Assembly (NCBI RefSeq): GCF_006539545.1
Contig: NZ_BJNF01000010.1
Location: forward strand, 1 to 52,356
Source: Nitrobacter winogradskyi
GTDB lineage: Bacteria > Pseudomonadota > Alphaproteobacteria > Rhizobiales > Xanthobacteraceae
Direction: 5' to 3'
Length of the DNA stretch: 52,356 nucleotides
Each line of letters starts with the position of its first letter. Positions within the stretch are counted from its first letter, which is position 1. Position numbers and translations under genes: made by a program. Under the pieces are notes generated by a model. The model was not told the DNA's origin, did no database searches, and saw nothing but the letters and a program-made list of their open reading frames with translations. Below are positions 36,137 to 44,919 of this stretch, piece after piece.

Positions 36137-36295
36137 TAGAAGTGAATAGCCGTTGGCCTTGCTGTTCGATTAGACCGCATCCGTGATTCGTGGGGCACGA
36201 TATAATGTTTCGTACTTGATGGCCGGGTTGTAACATTGAAATCAAAATATGGCAACAATACTGACATAAATTTTCCGGCAAGGCCTGTCGCCACG

Positions 36296-36805
36296 ATGGC
36301 TGGCGGCTCGGAAGCGTCGGGCGGGCGATCGGAGGAGACGCGCTGGGACATCATCGAACTGCTGTTCTTCGCCTATCGCGATTTCGTCGGCGATCCCGAT
36401 CATGTGCTTGAAGAATTCGGATTCGGCCGCGCGCATCATCGCGTCATGCATTTTGTCCACCGTTACCCTTCGCTCACCGTTGCCGATCTGCTCGATGTGC
36501 TGCGGATCACCAAGCAATCGTTGGGGCGCGTGCTGAAGCAACTCCTCGACGAAGGCTATATCGTGCAGAAGGCCGGTGCCGCCGACCGTCGTCAGCGCCT
36601 TCTTTTCGCCACCCCGAAAGGCGAGGCGCTGGTAGCGCAGCTCGCCGGCCTTCAGACCGATCGCATCAAACGCGCGCTGCGAGGCCTCGACGCATCCGAC
36701 GCCGAGGTGGTGCGTCAATTTTTGCTCGGGATGATCGATCACGATGATCCCGACAAGGTGCTGGAGGCGATCCTGCGGGCCGACGGCAAGATGGTGAAGG
36801 CATGA
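36296..36805 (+). CDS. MarR family transcriptional regulator (PetP-like)
   Basis: 169 residues with a winged helix: FGFGRAHHRVMHFVHRYPSL, DLLDVLRITKQSLGRVLKQL (recognition helix), DRRQRLLFATPKG (wing). Directly upstream of, and overlapping by ATGA with, an OmpR-type response regulator; a MarR (PetP) and response regulator (PetR) pair is known in Rhodobacter. ATG 36296 chosen; TTG 36236 in frame would add 20 residues. It probably regulates its own operon. Ligand unknown. Confidence 0.85.
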   Translation: MAGGSEASGGRSEETRWDIIELLFFAYRDFVGDPDHVLEEFGFGRAHHRVMHFVHRYPSLTVADLLDVLRITKQSLGRVLKQLLDEGYIVQKAGAADRRQRLLFATPKGEALVAQLAGLQTDRIKRALRGLDASDAEVVRQFLLGMIDHDDPDKVLEAILRADGKMVKA

Positions 36806-37536
36806 CGGTAATGCAAACGCAAACGGCAGGGATTACGCGGGCGCAGGTGAAACTGGCTGACGACGCGCCGCATTTGCTGCTGGTTGACGACGACCGGCGT
36901 ATCCGGGACCTGCTGTCGCGCTTTCTGGCGGGTGAGGGTTACCGCGTCACCACCGCCATGAGCGCCAAGGCCGCCCGCTCGAAACTGCTCGGTCTGTATT
37001 TCGACCTGTTGATCCTGGACGTCATGATGCCCGGCGAAACCGGCTTCGATCTCGCCCGGTCCGTCCGGGCCTCGTCTCCGGTGCCGATCATCATGCTGAC
37101 GGCCTTGCACGAGGCCGAGAACCGCATCGAGGGTTTGCAGATCGGCGCAGATGACTATCTCGCCAAACCGTTCGAGCCGCGCGAGTTGGTGCTGCGGATC
37201 GGAAATATCCTCAAGCGCACGATGCCGATGCCGGCCTCGCAAAGCGAATCGATCGCGTTCGGGCCGTATGTCTATCATCTGGAGCGCGGCGAGCTGCGGC
37301 AGGGCGACGACGTCATTCATCTCACCGATCGCGAGCGCGAAATGCTGCGTGTGCTTGCGGCCACGCCGGGCGAGACGGTTCGCCGCGGCGATCTCAACGG
37401 CGGCGGTACCGTCAACGAGCGCGCCGTCGATGTTCAGATCAACCGGCTGCGGCGGAAGATCGAGCGCGATCCCGCCAATCCGCTATTCCTCCAGGCGGTG
37501 CGCGGCGTGGGCTATCGTCTGGTCGCAGCCCCTTGA
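36802..37536 (+). CDS. OmpR/PetR-like two-component response regulator
   Basis: Receiver domain with DDD (29-31), phospho-acceptor Asp73 in LLILDVMMPG, Thr in MLTALHEAEN and Lys in DDYLAKPFEPRE, then an OmpR winged-helix DNA-binding domain (HLTDREREMLRVLA, VQINRLRRKIERDP, VRGVGYRLVA). 244 residues. Starts inside the MarR stop (ATGA) and ends inside the kinase start (TTGA), so all three are one operon with coupled translation. Confidence 0.93.
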   Translation: MTVMQTQTAGITRAQVKLADDAPHLLLVDDDRRIRDLLSRFLAGEGYRVTTAMSAKAARSKLLGLYFDLLILDVMMPGETGFDLARSVRASSPVPIIMLTALHEAENRIEGLQIGADDYLAKPFEPRELVLRIGNILKRTMPMPASQSESIAFGPYVYHLERGELRQGDDVIHLTDREREMLRVLAATPGETVRRGDLNGGGTVNERAVDVQINRLRRKIERDPANPLFLQAVRGVGYRLVAAP

Positions 37537-38933
37537 CCTCGATCACGGCCACGCTCGATGCCGGTCTGACGCTGATCCGCACGGCGTTGCGGCGTGTGCT
37601 GGTCGCCAACAGCCGGATCGGGCACGCCTTCAATAAGTGGATGCCCAAGGGCCTCTATGCCCGTGCGCTGCTGATCATGATCGTTCCCATGGTGGTGCTG
37701 CAATCGGTGGTGGCCTTCGTGTTCATGGAGCGCCACTGGAATACGGTGACGCGGCGGCTCTCGACGGCGGTGGTGCAGGACGTCGCCGCGCTGATCGATG
37801 TCTATAAGGACTACCCGCAGGACAAGGACCGCACGACGATCCGGGGCATCGCGCAGCAGCGGCTCGGGCTGGTGGTCGATTTCCTGCCTCCGGGCGATAT
37901 GCCGCCGCCGGGGCCGAAGCCGTTCTTTTCCCTGCTCGACCAGTCACTGTCGGTGCAGATCAGCAGGCAGATCGGCAAGCCGTTCTGGATCGATACGGTC
38001 GGCCGCTCCAATCTGGTGGAGATCCGGATCCAGCTCGATGACGCCGTGATGCGGGTATTCGCGCAGCGCAGCGCCGCTTATGCCTCGAATTCGGAGATCT
38101 TCATTTTCTGGATGCTCGGCACGTCATCGATCCTGCTGTTCGTCGCGGTGCTTTTCCTTCGTAACCAGATCAAGCCGATCCTTCGGCTGGCGGACGCCGC
38201 CGAGAGCTTCGGCAAGGGCCGCGAGGCGCCGAACTTCCGCCCGCGCGGCGCCCGCGAGGTTCGCCGCGCGGCGCAGGCGTTCATCGAGATGAAGATGCGC
38301 ATCGAGCGCAGCATCGAGCAGCGCACCGCGATGCTGGCCGGCGTGTCGCATGACCTGCGCACCATCCTGACCCGGTTCAAGCTGGAGCTGGCGCTGATCG
38401 GCGACAGTCCGGACGTCGACGGCATGCGGAAGGATGTCGACGAGATGCATGGGATGCTCGAGGCCTATCTCGCCTTCGCCCGCGGCGACAGCGGCGAGCA
38501 GGCGCAGCCGACCGACATGGCTGCCGCGCTCGAGGAATTGCGCAGCGACGCCGAACGCAACGGTCACGCCGCGACGGCGATATTCAATGGGCTTCCCGTC
38601 GCCACCGTCAAGCCGGCGGCGTTCAAGCGTTGCCTCGGCAATCTGGTGTCGAACGCGGCGCGATATGCCGACACGATCGCCATCATCGGTCACCGCGATC
38701 ATCGATGGCTGACCGTCATGGTCGACGATGACGGCCCGGGCATCCCGCAGGACATGCGGGAGGAGGTCTTCAAGCCGTTCGTGCGGCTCGATAGCGCGCG
38801 CAATCAGGACGAGGGCGGTTCCGGCCTTGGCCTCGCCATCGCGCGGGACATCGCGCGTTCGCACGGCGGTGACATCACGCTCGTTGACAGTCCGATGGGC
38901 GGCCTGCGCGCAACCGTGCGGGTGCCGGTGTAA
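37533..38933 (+). CDS. EnvZ-like membrane sensor histidine kinase
   Basis: Two transmembrane segments (about 50-70 and 190-215) flank a 120-residue periplasmic domain rich in Pro (FLPPGDMPPPGPKPF). Then come a HAMP domain (RNQIKPILRLADAAESFGKG), the H-box VSHDLRTILTRFKLEL with His273, N-box NLVSNAARYAD, and G-boxes DDGPGIP and GGSGLGLAIA. 466 residues. The TTG start overlaps the regulator stop (TTGA). Cognate partner is almost surely the preceding OmpR-type protein. Signal unknown. Confidence 0.92.
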   Translation: MTSITATLDAGLTLIRTALRRVLVANSRIGHAFNKWMPKGLYARALLIMIVPMVVLQSVVAFVFMERHWNTVTRRLSTAVVQDVAALIDVYKDYPQDKDRTTIRGIAQQRLGLVVDFLPPGDMPPPGPKPFFSLLDQSLSVQISRQIGKPFWIDTVGRSNLVEIRIQLDDAVMRVFAQRSAAYASNSEIFIFWMLGTSSILLFVAVLFLRNQIKPILRLADAAESFGKGREAPNFRPRGAREVRRAAQAFIEMKMRIERSIEQRTAMLAGVSHDLRTILTRFKLELALIGDSPDVDGMRKDVDEMHGMLEAYLAFARGDSGEQAQPTDMAAALEELRSDAERNGHAATAIFNGLPVATVKPAAFKRCLGNLVSNAARYADTIAIIGHRDHRWLTVMVDDDGPGIPQDMREEVFKPFVRLDSARNQDEGGSGLGLAIARDIARSHGGDITLVDSPMGGLRATVRVPV

Positions 38934-39126
38934 CGCAGCCGTTCTATCCCGCGGATACGGTTGGCGCGAGCCGTCTCGATCGAGGCCGATCCTGTCGGAA
39001 AGCGGTCTCCGCTTTGCGCTGGTGCGGCCATTCGGGCCGGGTCATATCTGGCGCTCCCCCTTCCGAACTCCCACATGAAGTAAAGGCTTGTTGCGGTACA
39101 CACGCGAACCGAGGGAGCGGGTGGAC

Positions 39127-40344
39127 ATGGACGGCTCGGTTCAACTGGAAAGGCGTTACGGCGCCACGAACTATGCGCCGCTGCCGGTGACGATCGTGCG
39201 CGGCAAAGGCGTCTACCTCTGGGATGACGGCGGGCGGCGCTACGTTGACATGATGGGCGCTTATTCAGCCGCAAGCTTCGGACATTCCCATCCCCGATTG
39301 GTGCAGGCGCTCACCGACCAGGCGCGGCAACTGGACACGGTTTCGCGCGCTTATTTCACCGATCGTCTCGGAGCCTTTCTCGCCCGCGCCTGTAGTCTGA
39401 CCGGGATGGATCTGGCGCTGCCGATGAACAGCGGCGCCGAGGCCGTGGAGACGGCGCTGAAAGCCGCGCGCAAATGGGCCTACAAGGTCAAGGGCGTGCC
39501 GGATGGCCTCGCCGAGATCATTGTGTGTGACGGTAATTTTCACGGCCGCACCATCGCCATCGTCGGCTTCTCGTCGGTGGCGCAGTATCGCGACGGATTC
39601 GGGCCGTTTCCGCCCGGTTTCAGGTCGGTGCCGTTCGGCGACGCGGCGGCGCTTCGGGCCGCGATCACGCCGAACACCGCGGCTTTCCTGGTCGAGCCGA
39701 TCCAGGGCGAGGGCGGCATCATCGTGCCGCCGCAGGGATACCTCGCCGAGGTCGCGCGAGTTTGCCGGGAGCACGACGTCCTGTTGATCTGCGACGAGAT
39801 CCAGTCCGGCCTCGGCCGCACCGGGCGGCTGCTGGCCTGCCAGCACGACGGCGTGAGGCCGGATGCGGTGACGCTGGGGAAGGCGTTGGGCGGCGGACTT
39901 CTGCCGGTGTCGCTGTTTCTGGCGCGGCGTGAGGTGATGCAGGTGTTCAGTCCCGGCGACCATGGCAGCACCTTCGGCGGTAATCCGATCGCGGCCGCGG
40001 TCGGACTCGCCGCGCTTGATACGCTGATCGAGGAGGGACTGGTCGAGCGATCCGCGCGCCTTGGCTCGCATCTGCTTGCACGGCTCCGCGCGATCGAAAA
40101 TCCCGTCATCCGCGGGGTACGAGGTCGCGGGTTGTTCGCCGGCGTCGAGCTGGATCGCGATTCAGCCAGCGCCGCCACGGTCGCGACAAAGCTGTTGCAG
40201 GCGGGCGTGCTGACCAAGGACACTCACCGCAACACCATTCGTTTTGCGCCTCCGCTGATTATCGAGGAAGCTCAGATCGACTGGGTGACGGATCGGGTCG
40301 CTGAAGTGCTGGACGAACTCGCGCGCGCGGACGCTCATCCCTGA
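39127..40344 (+). CDS. ornithine--oxo-acid transaminase (ornithine aminotransferase)
   Basis: Class III PLP aminotransferase converting ornithine to glutamate-5-semialdehyde. NYAPLPVTIVRGKGVYLWD, VDMMGAYSAASFGHSHPRL, LICDEIQSGLGRTGRLLA and PLP Lys252 in VTLGKALGGG match ornithine aminotransferases. 405 residues from ATG 39127; GTG 39121 is an alternative and a longer open frame starts at 39088. GAGGGAG lies upstream. proC, which acts on pyrroline-5-carboxylate (the cyclised product), is 1.8 kb away on the other strand, a sensible neighbour. Confidence 0.92.
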   Translation: MDGSVQLERRYGATNYAPLPVTIVRGKGVYLWDDGGRRYVDMMGAYSAASFGHSHPRLVQALTDQARQLDTVSRAYFTDRLGAFLARACSLTGMDLALPMNSGAEAVETALKAARKWAYKVKGVPDGLAEIIVCDGNFHGRTIAIVGFSSVAQYRDGFGPFPPGFRSVPFGDAAALRAAITPNTAAFLVEPIQGEGGIIVPPQGYLAEVARVCREHDVLLICDEIQSGLGRTGRLLACQHDGVRPDAVTLGKALGGGLLPVSLFLARREVMQVFSPGDHGSTFGGNPIAAAVGLAALDTLIEEGLVERSARLGSHLLARLRAIENPVIRGVRGRGLFAGVELDRDSASAATVATKLLQAGVLTKDTHRNTIRFAPPLIIEEAQIDWVTDRVAEVLDELARADAHP

Positions 40345-40380
40345 GCTTCGTTTTAATCTCGAGATTCCCGTTTCTGATTG

Positions 40381-40560
40381 AACGCATTTTCGTCACGCGA
40401 AACGGATTCCATCCTCGGGTCAAGCCCGAGGACATGCTTCGCTTGAAAACGCTAGAGCATGATCCGATCAAGTTGAATCGGACCATGCTCTAGAAATAGT
40501 TGTCTGGTCGCATTTTCTTACGGCGAACCGGTATCCACTTCGCCGGAAAATGCTCTATAT
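40381..40560. repeat. cluster of three family A type modules
   Basis: First, GCATTTTCGTCACGCG...GCTTGAAAACGCT with the TCGGGTCAAGCCCGA insert (reverse orientation). Second, 40452-40493, a near-perfect palindrome with ends CTAGAGCATG/CATGCTCTAG. Third, GCATTTTCTTACGGCG to GGAAAATGCTCTATA. The last supplies CTA (40555-40557), the complement of the TAG stop of the ALDH gene. Confidence 0.85.
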
Positions 40561-42063
40561 ATCGAAGCGGACGCCCTGGGCGAGCGGAAGATCGCCGCCG
40601 TAGTTCACGGTGCTGGTGACGCGGCGCATATAGGCTTTCCAGGCGTCGGAGCCGGCCTCGCGGCCACCTCCCGTTTCCTTTTCGCCGCCGAACGCGCCGC
40701 CGATCTCGGCGCCGGAGGGGCCGATGTTCGCATTGACGATGCCGCAATCGGAGCCGGTCGCTGAGAGGAATCTTTCCACTTCGCGCATGTCGGTCGAGAA
40801 GATCGAGGACGATAGACCATGAGCGACCGCGTTGTGCTGCTCGATCGCGGCATCGAGGTCGGTATATTTCATGACATATAAAATCGGTGCGAAGGTCTCA
40901 TGCAGCACGGGGCCGGTCTGCGCGGGCATCTCCACCAGCGTCGGCCGGACATAATACGCGTCCGGAAATTGCCGCTCATCGACACGTTCGCCGCCATGCA
41001 CTTGCGCGCCGTGCGCTCGCGCTTCATCGAGCGCGCGCTGCATGGTCTCGAAAGCGGTGGCGTCGATCAGCGGACCGACCAGAACATCGTCGCTGGCAAT
41101 CGGGTCGCCGATCCGCACCGAGGCATAGACGCGTTTCAGCTTTGCCATGAACGCGTCGTGGATGCTGTCATGAACGAACAACCGTCGCAGCGTGGTGCAA
41201 CGCTGGCCGGCGGTGCCGATGGCGGCGAAGGCGATGGCCCGCAGCGCCAGGTCGAGGTTCGCCGAGGGGCAGACGATCGAGCCGTTGTTGCCGCCGAGTT
41301 CGAGGATGCTTCGCCCGAACCGCCGCGCAAGTTGCGTTCCGACCTCGCGGCCCATCGCGGTCGATCCGGTCGCGGAAACCAGCGGCACCCGTGGATCGCT
41401 GACCAGGGTTTCGCCGACATCGCGTCCGCCGATCAGCACGGTGGACAGGCCATCCGGGACGTCGCCCGCCCTGGCGGCGGCGCGTTCGAACAGCGCCTGC
41501 ACCGCCAGCGCCGTCAGCGGGGTTTTCTCCGACGGCTTCCAGATCACCGGATTGCCGCAGACCAGCGCCAGCGCCGCGTTCCACGACCAAACCGCAACAG
41601 GAAAATTGAACGAGGTGATGATGCCGGTCGGACCGAGCGGATGCCATTGCTCCATCATGCGGTGATGGGGCCGTTCGCTGGCGATGGTGAGACCGTAAAG
41701 CTGTCGCGACAGCCCGACCGCGAAGTCGCAGATGTCGATCATCTCCTGCACCTCGCCACGGCCTTCCGGGACGATCTTGCCGGCTTCGATGGTGACCAGG
41801 CGGCCCAGCGCATCCTGGGCGCCGCGCAACTCTTGACCGAGCAGGCGAACCAGTTCGCCGCGCCGCGGTGGAGGCACCTCGCGCCATCGCCGAAATGCTG
41901 CTTCAGCCTGTGCGATGGTCTCGGTCGCATGCCGGGGGCTTGCATCCAAAACGTGCGCGATGGTCTCGCCGGTCAGAGGCGAGCGTACGGCGCGCGCGCC
42001 GCGCCGGCGATCGGACGAAACTCCGAGGTGATCGAGCAGGGATGAAACTTCGCTGGCGAGCAC
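40555..42063 (-). CDS. ALDH7-type aldehyde dehydrogenase (aminoadipate semialdehyde / piperideine-6-carboxylate dehydrogenase)
   Basis: NAD-dependent oxidation of an aldehyde. Catalytic Cys289 in GTAGQRCTTLRRLF, Glu in ILELGGNNGSIV, and GSTAMGREV of the cofactor site are intact. EQWHPLGPTGIITSFNFPVAVW, AVAHGLSSSIFSTD and SGAEIGGAFGGEKETGGGRE place it in the ALDH7 (antiquitin) group, which acts in lysine degradation. 502 residues, starting with GTG 42063. The TAG stop lies in the right end of a repeat. Substrate assignment is from family only. Confidence 0.9.
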   Translation of the reverse strand: MLASEVSSLLDHLGVSSDRRRGARAVRSPLTGETIAHVLDASPRHATETIAQAEAAFRRWREVPPPRRGELVRLLGQELRGAQDALGRLVTIEAGKIVPEGRGEVQEMIDICDFAVGLSRQLYGLTIASERPHHRMMEQWHPLGPTGIITSFNFPVAVWSWNAALALVCGNPVIWKPSEKTPLTALAVQALFERAAARAGDVPDGLSTVLIGGRDVGETLVSDPRVPLVSATGSTAMGREVGTQLARRFGRSILELGGNNGSIVCPSANLDLALRAIAFAAIGTAGQRCTTLRRLFVHDSIHDAFMAKLKRVYASVRIGDPIASDDVLVGPLIDATAFETMQRALDEARAHGAQVHGGERVDERQFPDAYYVRPTLVEMPAQTGPVLHETFAPILYVMKYTDLDAAIEQHNAVAHGLSSSIFSTDMREVERFLSATGSDCGIVNANIGPSGAEIGGAFGGEKETGGGREAGSDAWKAYMRRVTSTVNYGGDLPLAQGVRFDI

Positions 42064-42169
42064 GGCGGCTTTCTCGAAAGTTTCCGTCGATGGTAACCCG
42101 TCGGTGGGCGTATGCCCTCGAATAACCCTTTGGACGGCTCGATCGTTCCGGCGGCAGGTTGCGGAGAGG

Positions 42170-43003
42170 CTACGACTTCGCCAGTTCCTGCGATCGCTTT
42201 GTCGCGGCGACGACCGCGCGTGTCATCAATTCTTTCATGCCCTGCTCGCCCATCAATATGTCGAGCGCCGCGGCCGTGGTGCCGCCGGGCGAGGTGACGT
42301 TCCGGCGCAATGTCGCGGCGTCGAGATCGGATCGATGCAGCAATTCGCCTGATCCGGCGACGGTCTCGCGGGCCAGCTTTGCGGCGAGATCGGCGGGCAG
42401 GCCCGCGCTGACCCCGGCGCGCGCTAACTCCTCGGCGAGCAGGAAGACATAGGCGGGTCCGGATCCCGAGACGGCCGTGACGGCGTCCATCAGCGCTTCG
42501 TCATCGATCCACTCCACCGCCCCCGTCGCGCGCAGCAGCGCGTCGGCCATGGCGCGCTGTTTGTCGTTCACGCTCGTCGCGGCGACCGCGACCGTGATGC
42601 CGCGTCCGATTGCGGCCGGTGTATTTGGCATCGCGCGGACGATGCTGCCGCCGCAGGCCATATCGAGCATGGCGATCGTCGTGCCTGCCATGATCGACAC
42701 CACCAGGGTCGATGATCTCACCAGAAGCCGCAGCGCGGGAGCGGCGTCGCCAAAGGTCTGCGGCTTCACCGCGAGCACCAGCGCCGAGGCGTCGCTGATT
42801 TTCTCTGCCGCGGGGTTCAGGCGGATGCCCCTGTCGGCGAGCGGTCGGATGTCGTCGGACGGATACGGCTCGATCACGACGAGGCGCTTCGGATCAAGTC
42901 CGCGCGCGAGCCATCCTGTCAGCAGCGCGCTGCCCATCTTCCCCGCGCCGGCGAGAACGACGGCTCCAGAGATGTTTGCGAGAGACGTTCGTGATTCAAC
43001 CAT
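42170..43003 (-). CDS. proC: pyrroline-5-carboxylate reductase ProC
   Basis: Last step of proline synthesis, NAD(P)H-dependent. Rossmann motif VVLAGAGKMGSALLTGWLARG, and the C-terminal signature TAVSGSGPAYVFLLAEELARAG with GGTTAAALDIL. 277 residues. ATG 43003. YbjN gene lies 86 bp upstream on the same strand, with a family B remnant between. ALDH follows after 106 bp. Confidence 0.94.
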   Translation of the reverse strand: MVESRTSLANISGAVVLAGAGKMGSALLTGWLARGLDPKRLVVIEPYPSDDIRPLADRGIRLNPAAEKISDASALVLAVKPQTFGDAAPALRLLVRSSTLVVSIMAGTTIAMLDMACGGSIVRAMPNTPAAIGRGITVAVAATSVNDKQRAMADALLRATGAVEWIDDEALMDAVTAVSGSGPAYVFLLAEELARAGVSAGLPADLAAKLARETVAGSGELLHRSDLDAATLRRNVTSPGGTTAAALDILMGEQGMKELMTRAVVAATKRSQELAKS

Positions 43004-43054
43004 GACAGGATTCCGGGCTCAGCGAACAGACACCACACGATCGCTGGCATCAGC

Positions 43055-43094
43055 GTCATTGCCGGACTTGCTTCCGGCCATCCACGTCTTTACG
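43055..43094. repeat. family B half element
   Basis: CATTGCCGGACTTGCTTCCG then GGCCATCCACGTCTTTACG, the left block of family B only. Lies between ybjN-like and proC genes and touches the 3' end of the former. Confidence 0.6.
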
Positions 43095-43590
43095 CCTCAC
43101 CAGCGGTGTCGAACATCGCGGCGGTCATCGCTTCGGGGGCGGATTTTCCGGCCCAGACCACGAACTGCAGCGCCGGATAGTAGCGCTCGCAAGCGTGGAT
43201 CGCATTTGCCAGCATCTCCGCGCATTGTGCATTCGATGCTGTCAGCCCCTCAGGCAGAATAAGGGCGTGACGGTACATAATCGTCCCCGTGTGGGTCCAG
43301 ATATCGAAATGGCCGATCCACAATTGCTCGTTGATCGCGGCGATCGCGCGCTGGGCCTCGTTGCGCCGGGCTATGGGAATTTTCATGTCGAAGGCGCAGG
43401 CGAGATGCAGCGCATCGATCTCGCCCATCCAGGTGAAGGTGAGCTGATAATCGGTCCAGTTGCCCTTCGAGACGATGGTGATCTCGTCTTCGCCTGAACG
43501 CTCGAACGCCCAATCGTTGGTGGCGGCGATGTCCTCGACCACTGCCAGCGGATTGTTCTTCGAATCAATAGCGCCTTCGAGCAACGGCAT
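43090..43590 (-). CDS. YbjN domain-containing protein
   Basis: 166 residues of the YbjN/type III chaperone-like fold: NNPLAVVEDIAATNDWAFER, DEITIVSKGNWTDYQLTFTW, CAFDMKIPIARRNEAQRAIA and ERYYPALQFVVWAGKSAPEA. Widespread in Rhizobiales beside proC. Function not settled. Start ATG 43590 (MPLLEGAIDSKNNP) with GGGA upstream; open frame to 43653 adds a non-conserved stretch. Confidence 0.88.
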   Translation of the reverse strand: MPLLEGAIDSKNNPLAVVEDIAATNDWAFERSGEDEITIVSKGNWTDYQLTFTWMGEIDALHLACAFDMKIPIARRNEAQRAIAAINEQLWIGHFDIWTHTGTIMYRHALILPEGLTASNAQCAEMLANAIHACERYYPALQFVVWAGKSAPEAMTAAMFDTAGEA

Positions 43591-43844
43591 GCCGTCCCGA
43601 TCCTTGCTTCTGCTTATGTTGATACGCACGCATAGAACGGCCGGTGCTGGCACGCGGCGGACATCGATCTTTCAGGCGATCCATCGCAACGCGCTGATCG
43701 GATGAGGATGATGTCCTGCGCGGATCAAGTGATGTGATTTGCGGAATCGGCGCAACGCCGCCTCGAGTCCGTCCACAGGCAAAGCGCGCGTCGTCCACAA
43801 CTGATCGAAAAAGAAGATGGTTTGCGTGGTGAACAAGTGCACCA

Positions 43845-43893
43845 GGACTCGCGCCGTGCGAGTCCTGCGGTCGCGACTCGCCTGCCGCGAGTC
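43845..43893. promoter_or_regulatory. twin perfect dyads containing four GANTC sites
   Basis: GGACTCGC, five bases, GCGAGTCC (43845-43865), then GACTCGC, five bases, GCGAGTC (43875-43893), with dyad centres 29 bp apart. Each arm contains GACTC or GAGTC, a recognition site of the alphaproteobacterial CcrM methyltransferase (GANTC). Function unknown. Confidence 0.5.
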
Positions 43894-44171
43894 CGGCAAG
43901 CATCCGATGAATGATAACCCTTCGACGATGGAGATCGGTATGCGCCTGGTTCGCCGCTGGCGCGCGACAATGAACTCGTCCGAAGTGTCTTCACGGGGAG
44001 CCGCCCCGAAATGTGTAATGGGGCACGCTGTATGTAGGGCGGCGCTCCGCGACAGCCGCGCGGGTCCGAAAAATACCGCCCAATTCCTTGTTATTTCGCG
44101 TGTTTACGGTTAGAACGCCGCCACGTCTCACGGCCCCCGCACCCCTGGAGGCTTGCCGGCGACGTGCAACG

Positions 44172-44190
44172 GGCCGCGATTGCGGCCTTT
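44172..44190 (+). promoter_or_regulatory. GC hairpin with T-tract in the rplY leader
   Basis: GGCCGC, loop GATT, GCGGCC, then TTT and soon CTTTTT, ending about 20 bases before the rplY start codon. It has the form of a short terminator or attenuator in the leader of a ribosomal protein gene. Regulation not demonstrated. Confidence 0.45.
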
Positions 44191-44217
44191 AACTTTTTGA
44201 AAAGCAAGGACTAATCG

Positions 44218-44904
44218 ATGGCGACCGTCATGGAATTAAAGGCGACCGCGCGTCCGAAGAGCGGCAAGGGGGCCGCCCGGGCCGAGCGTCGTGCCGGCCG
44301 CGTGCCGGCCGTGATTTACGGAAACAAGCAGCCCCCGCAGCCGATCTCGGTCGAAGAGCCCGAATTGCGTCAGCGCATTCTGGCGGGCCGCTTTCTGACG
44401 ACGATTTTCGACATCAATCTGGATGGCAAGAAGCACCGCGTGATTCCGCGCGACTTTTATCTCGATCCGGTCAAGGATTTTCCGATCCATGTCGACTTCA
44501 TGCGGCTCGGCGAAGGCGCCACCATCCGCGTAAGCGTTCCGCTTCGTCTGCTGAAAGCGGACGTCGCGCCCGGCGTGAAGCGTGGCGGCACGGTCAATCT
44601 CGTGACCCACGCCATTGATGTCGAGTGCGCGGCTGAAGGCATTCCACAATTCATCGAGGCCGATGTCGGTGCGCTGGAAATCAGCCACTCGCTCCATCTG
44701 TCCGATCTTCAGCTGCCGCCCGGCGTGAAGCCGCTGGCTCGAGAGGACGTCACGCTGGTGACCATCGTGCCGCCGTCAGGCTATGCGGAAGAACTCAAGG
44801 CGGCAGCCGCGGCCGGCGCCGCGGCTCCTGCCGCGGGTGCGGCTCCCGCTGCTGCGACCGCCGGCGCAAAGGCGCCCGCGGGCGGTGGCGACAAGAAGAA
44901 GTAA
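44218..44904 (+). CDS. rplY: 50S ribosomal protein L25/general stress protein Ctc (bL25)
   Basis: Binds 5S rRNA. The N-terminal L25 domain has KATARPKSGKGAARAERRAG, VPAVIYGNKQPP and PIHVDFMRL; the C-terminal TL5/CTC domain has VPLRLLKADVAPGVKRGGTVN. The last 45 residues are Ala/Pro/Gly-rich and end GGGDKKK. 228 residues, the long form. AAGGA precedes ATG 44218. pth follows 15 bp later, the usual arrangement. Confidence 0.96.
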   Translation: MATVMELKATARPKSGKGAARAERRAGRVPAVIYGNKQPPQPISVEEPELRQRILAGRFLTTIFDINLDGKKHRVIPRDFYLDPVKDFPIHVDFMRLGEGATIRVSVPLRLLKADVAPGVKRGGTVNLVTHAIDVECAAEGIPQFIEADVGALEISHSLHLSDLQLPPGVKPLAREDVTLVTIVPPSGYAEELKAAAAAGAAAPAAGAAPAAATAGAKAPAGGGDKKK

Positions 44905-44919
44905 GCGACAACCGATATC

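Larger units (their letters stand above)
35892..36295. other. 404-bp divergent intergenic region ilvE / MarR operon
   Basis: Contains two palindromic modules (36023-36075 and 36088-36136), a perfect TATAAT at 36201-36206 as a possible -10 for the MarR operon without a clear -35, and AT-rich sequence up to the start codon (TTGAAATCAAAATATGGC), which may hold an operator. No gene. Confidence 0.5.
43591..44217. other. 627-bp intergenic region upstream of rplY
   Basis: No gene I can support. It holds six GANTC sites between 43744 and 43893 including two perfect dyads, and near rplY a GC hairpin (44172-44187). The promoters of the divergent ybjN-like gene and the rplY-pth operon should lie here. 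Short frames exist on both strands but have no protein-like composition. Confidence 0.6.

Noticed and set aside
40900-42045. Plus-strand open frame of about 380 codons opposite the ALDH gene
   Set aside because: Antisense of a gene with intact catalytic residues; no recognisable domain.
43725-43994. Minus-strand frame of 89 codons in the gap upstream of rplY
   Set aside because: Ser/Arg/Cys-rich translation with no motif, running through the GANTC dyads; no Shine-Dalgarno.
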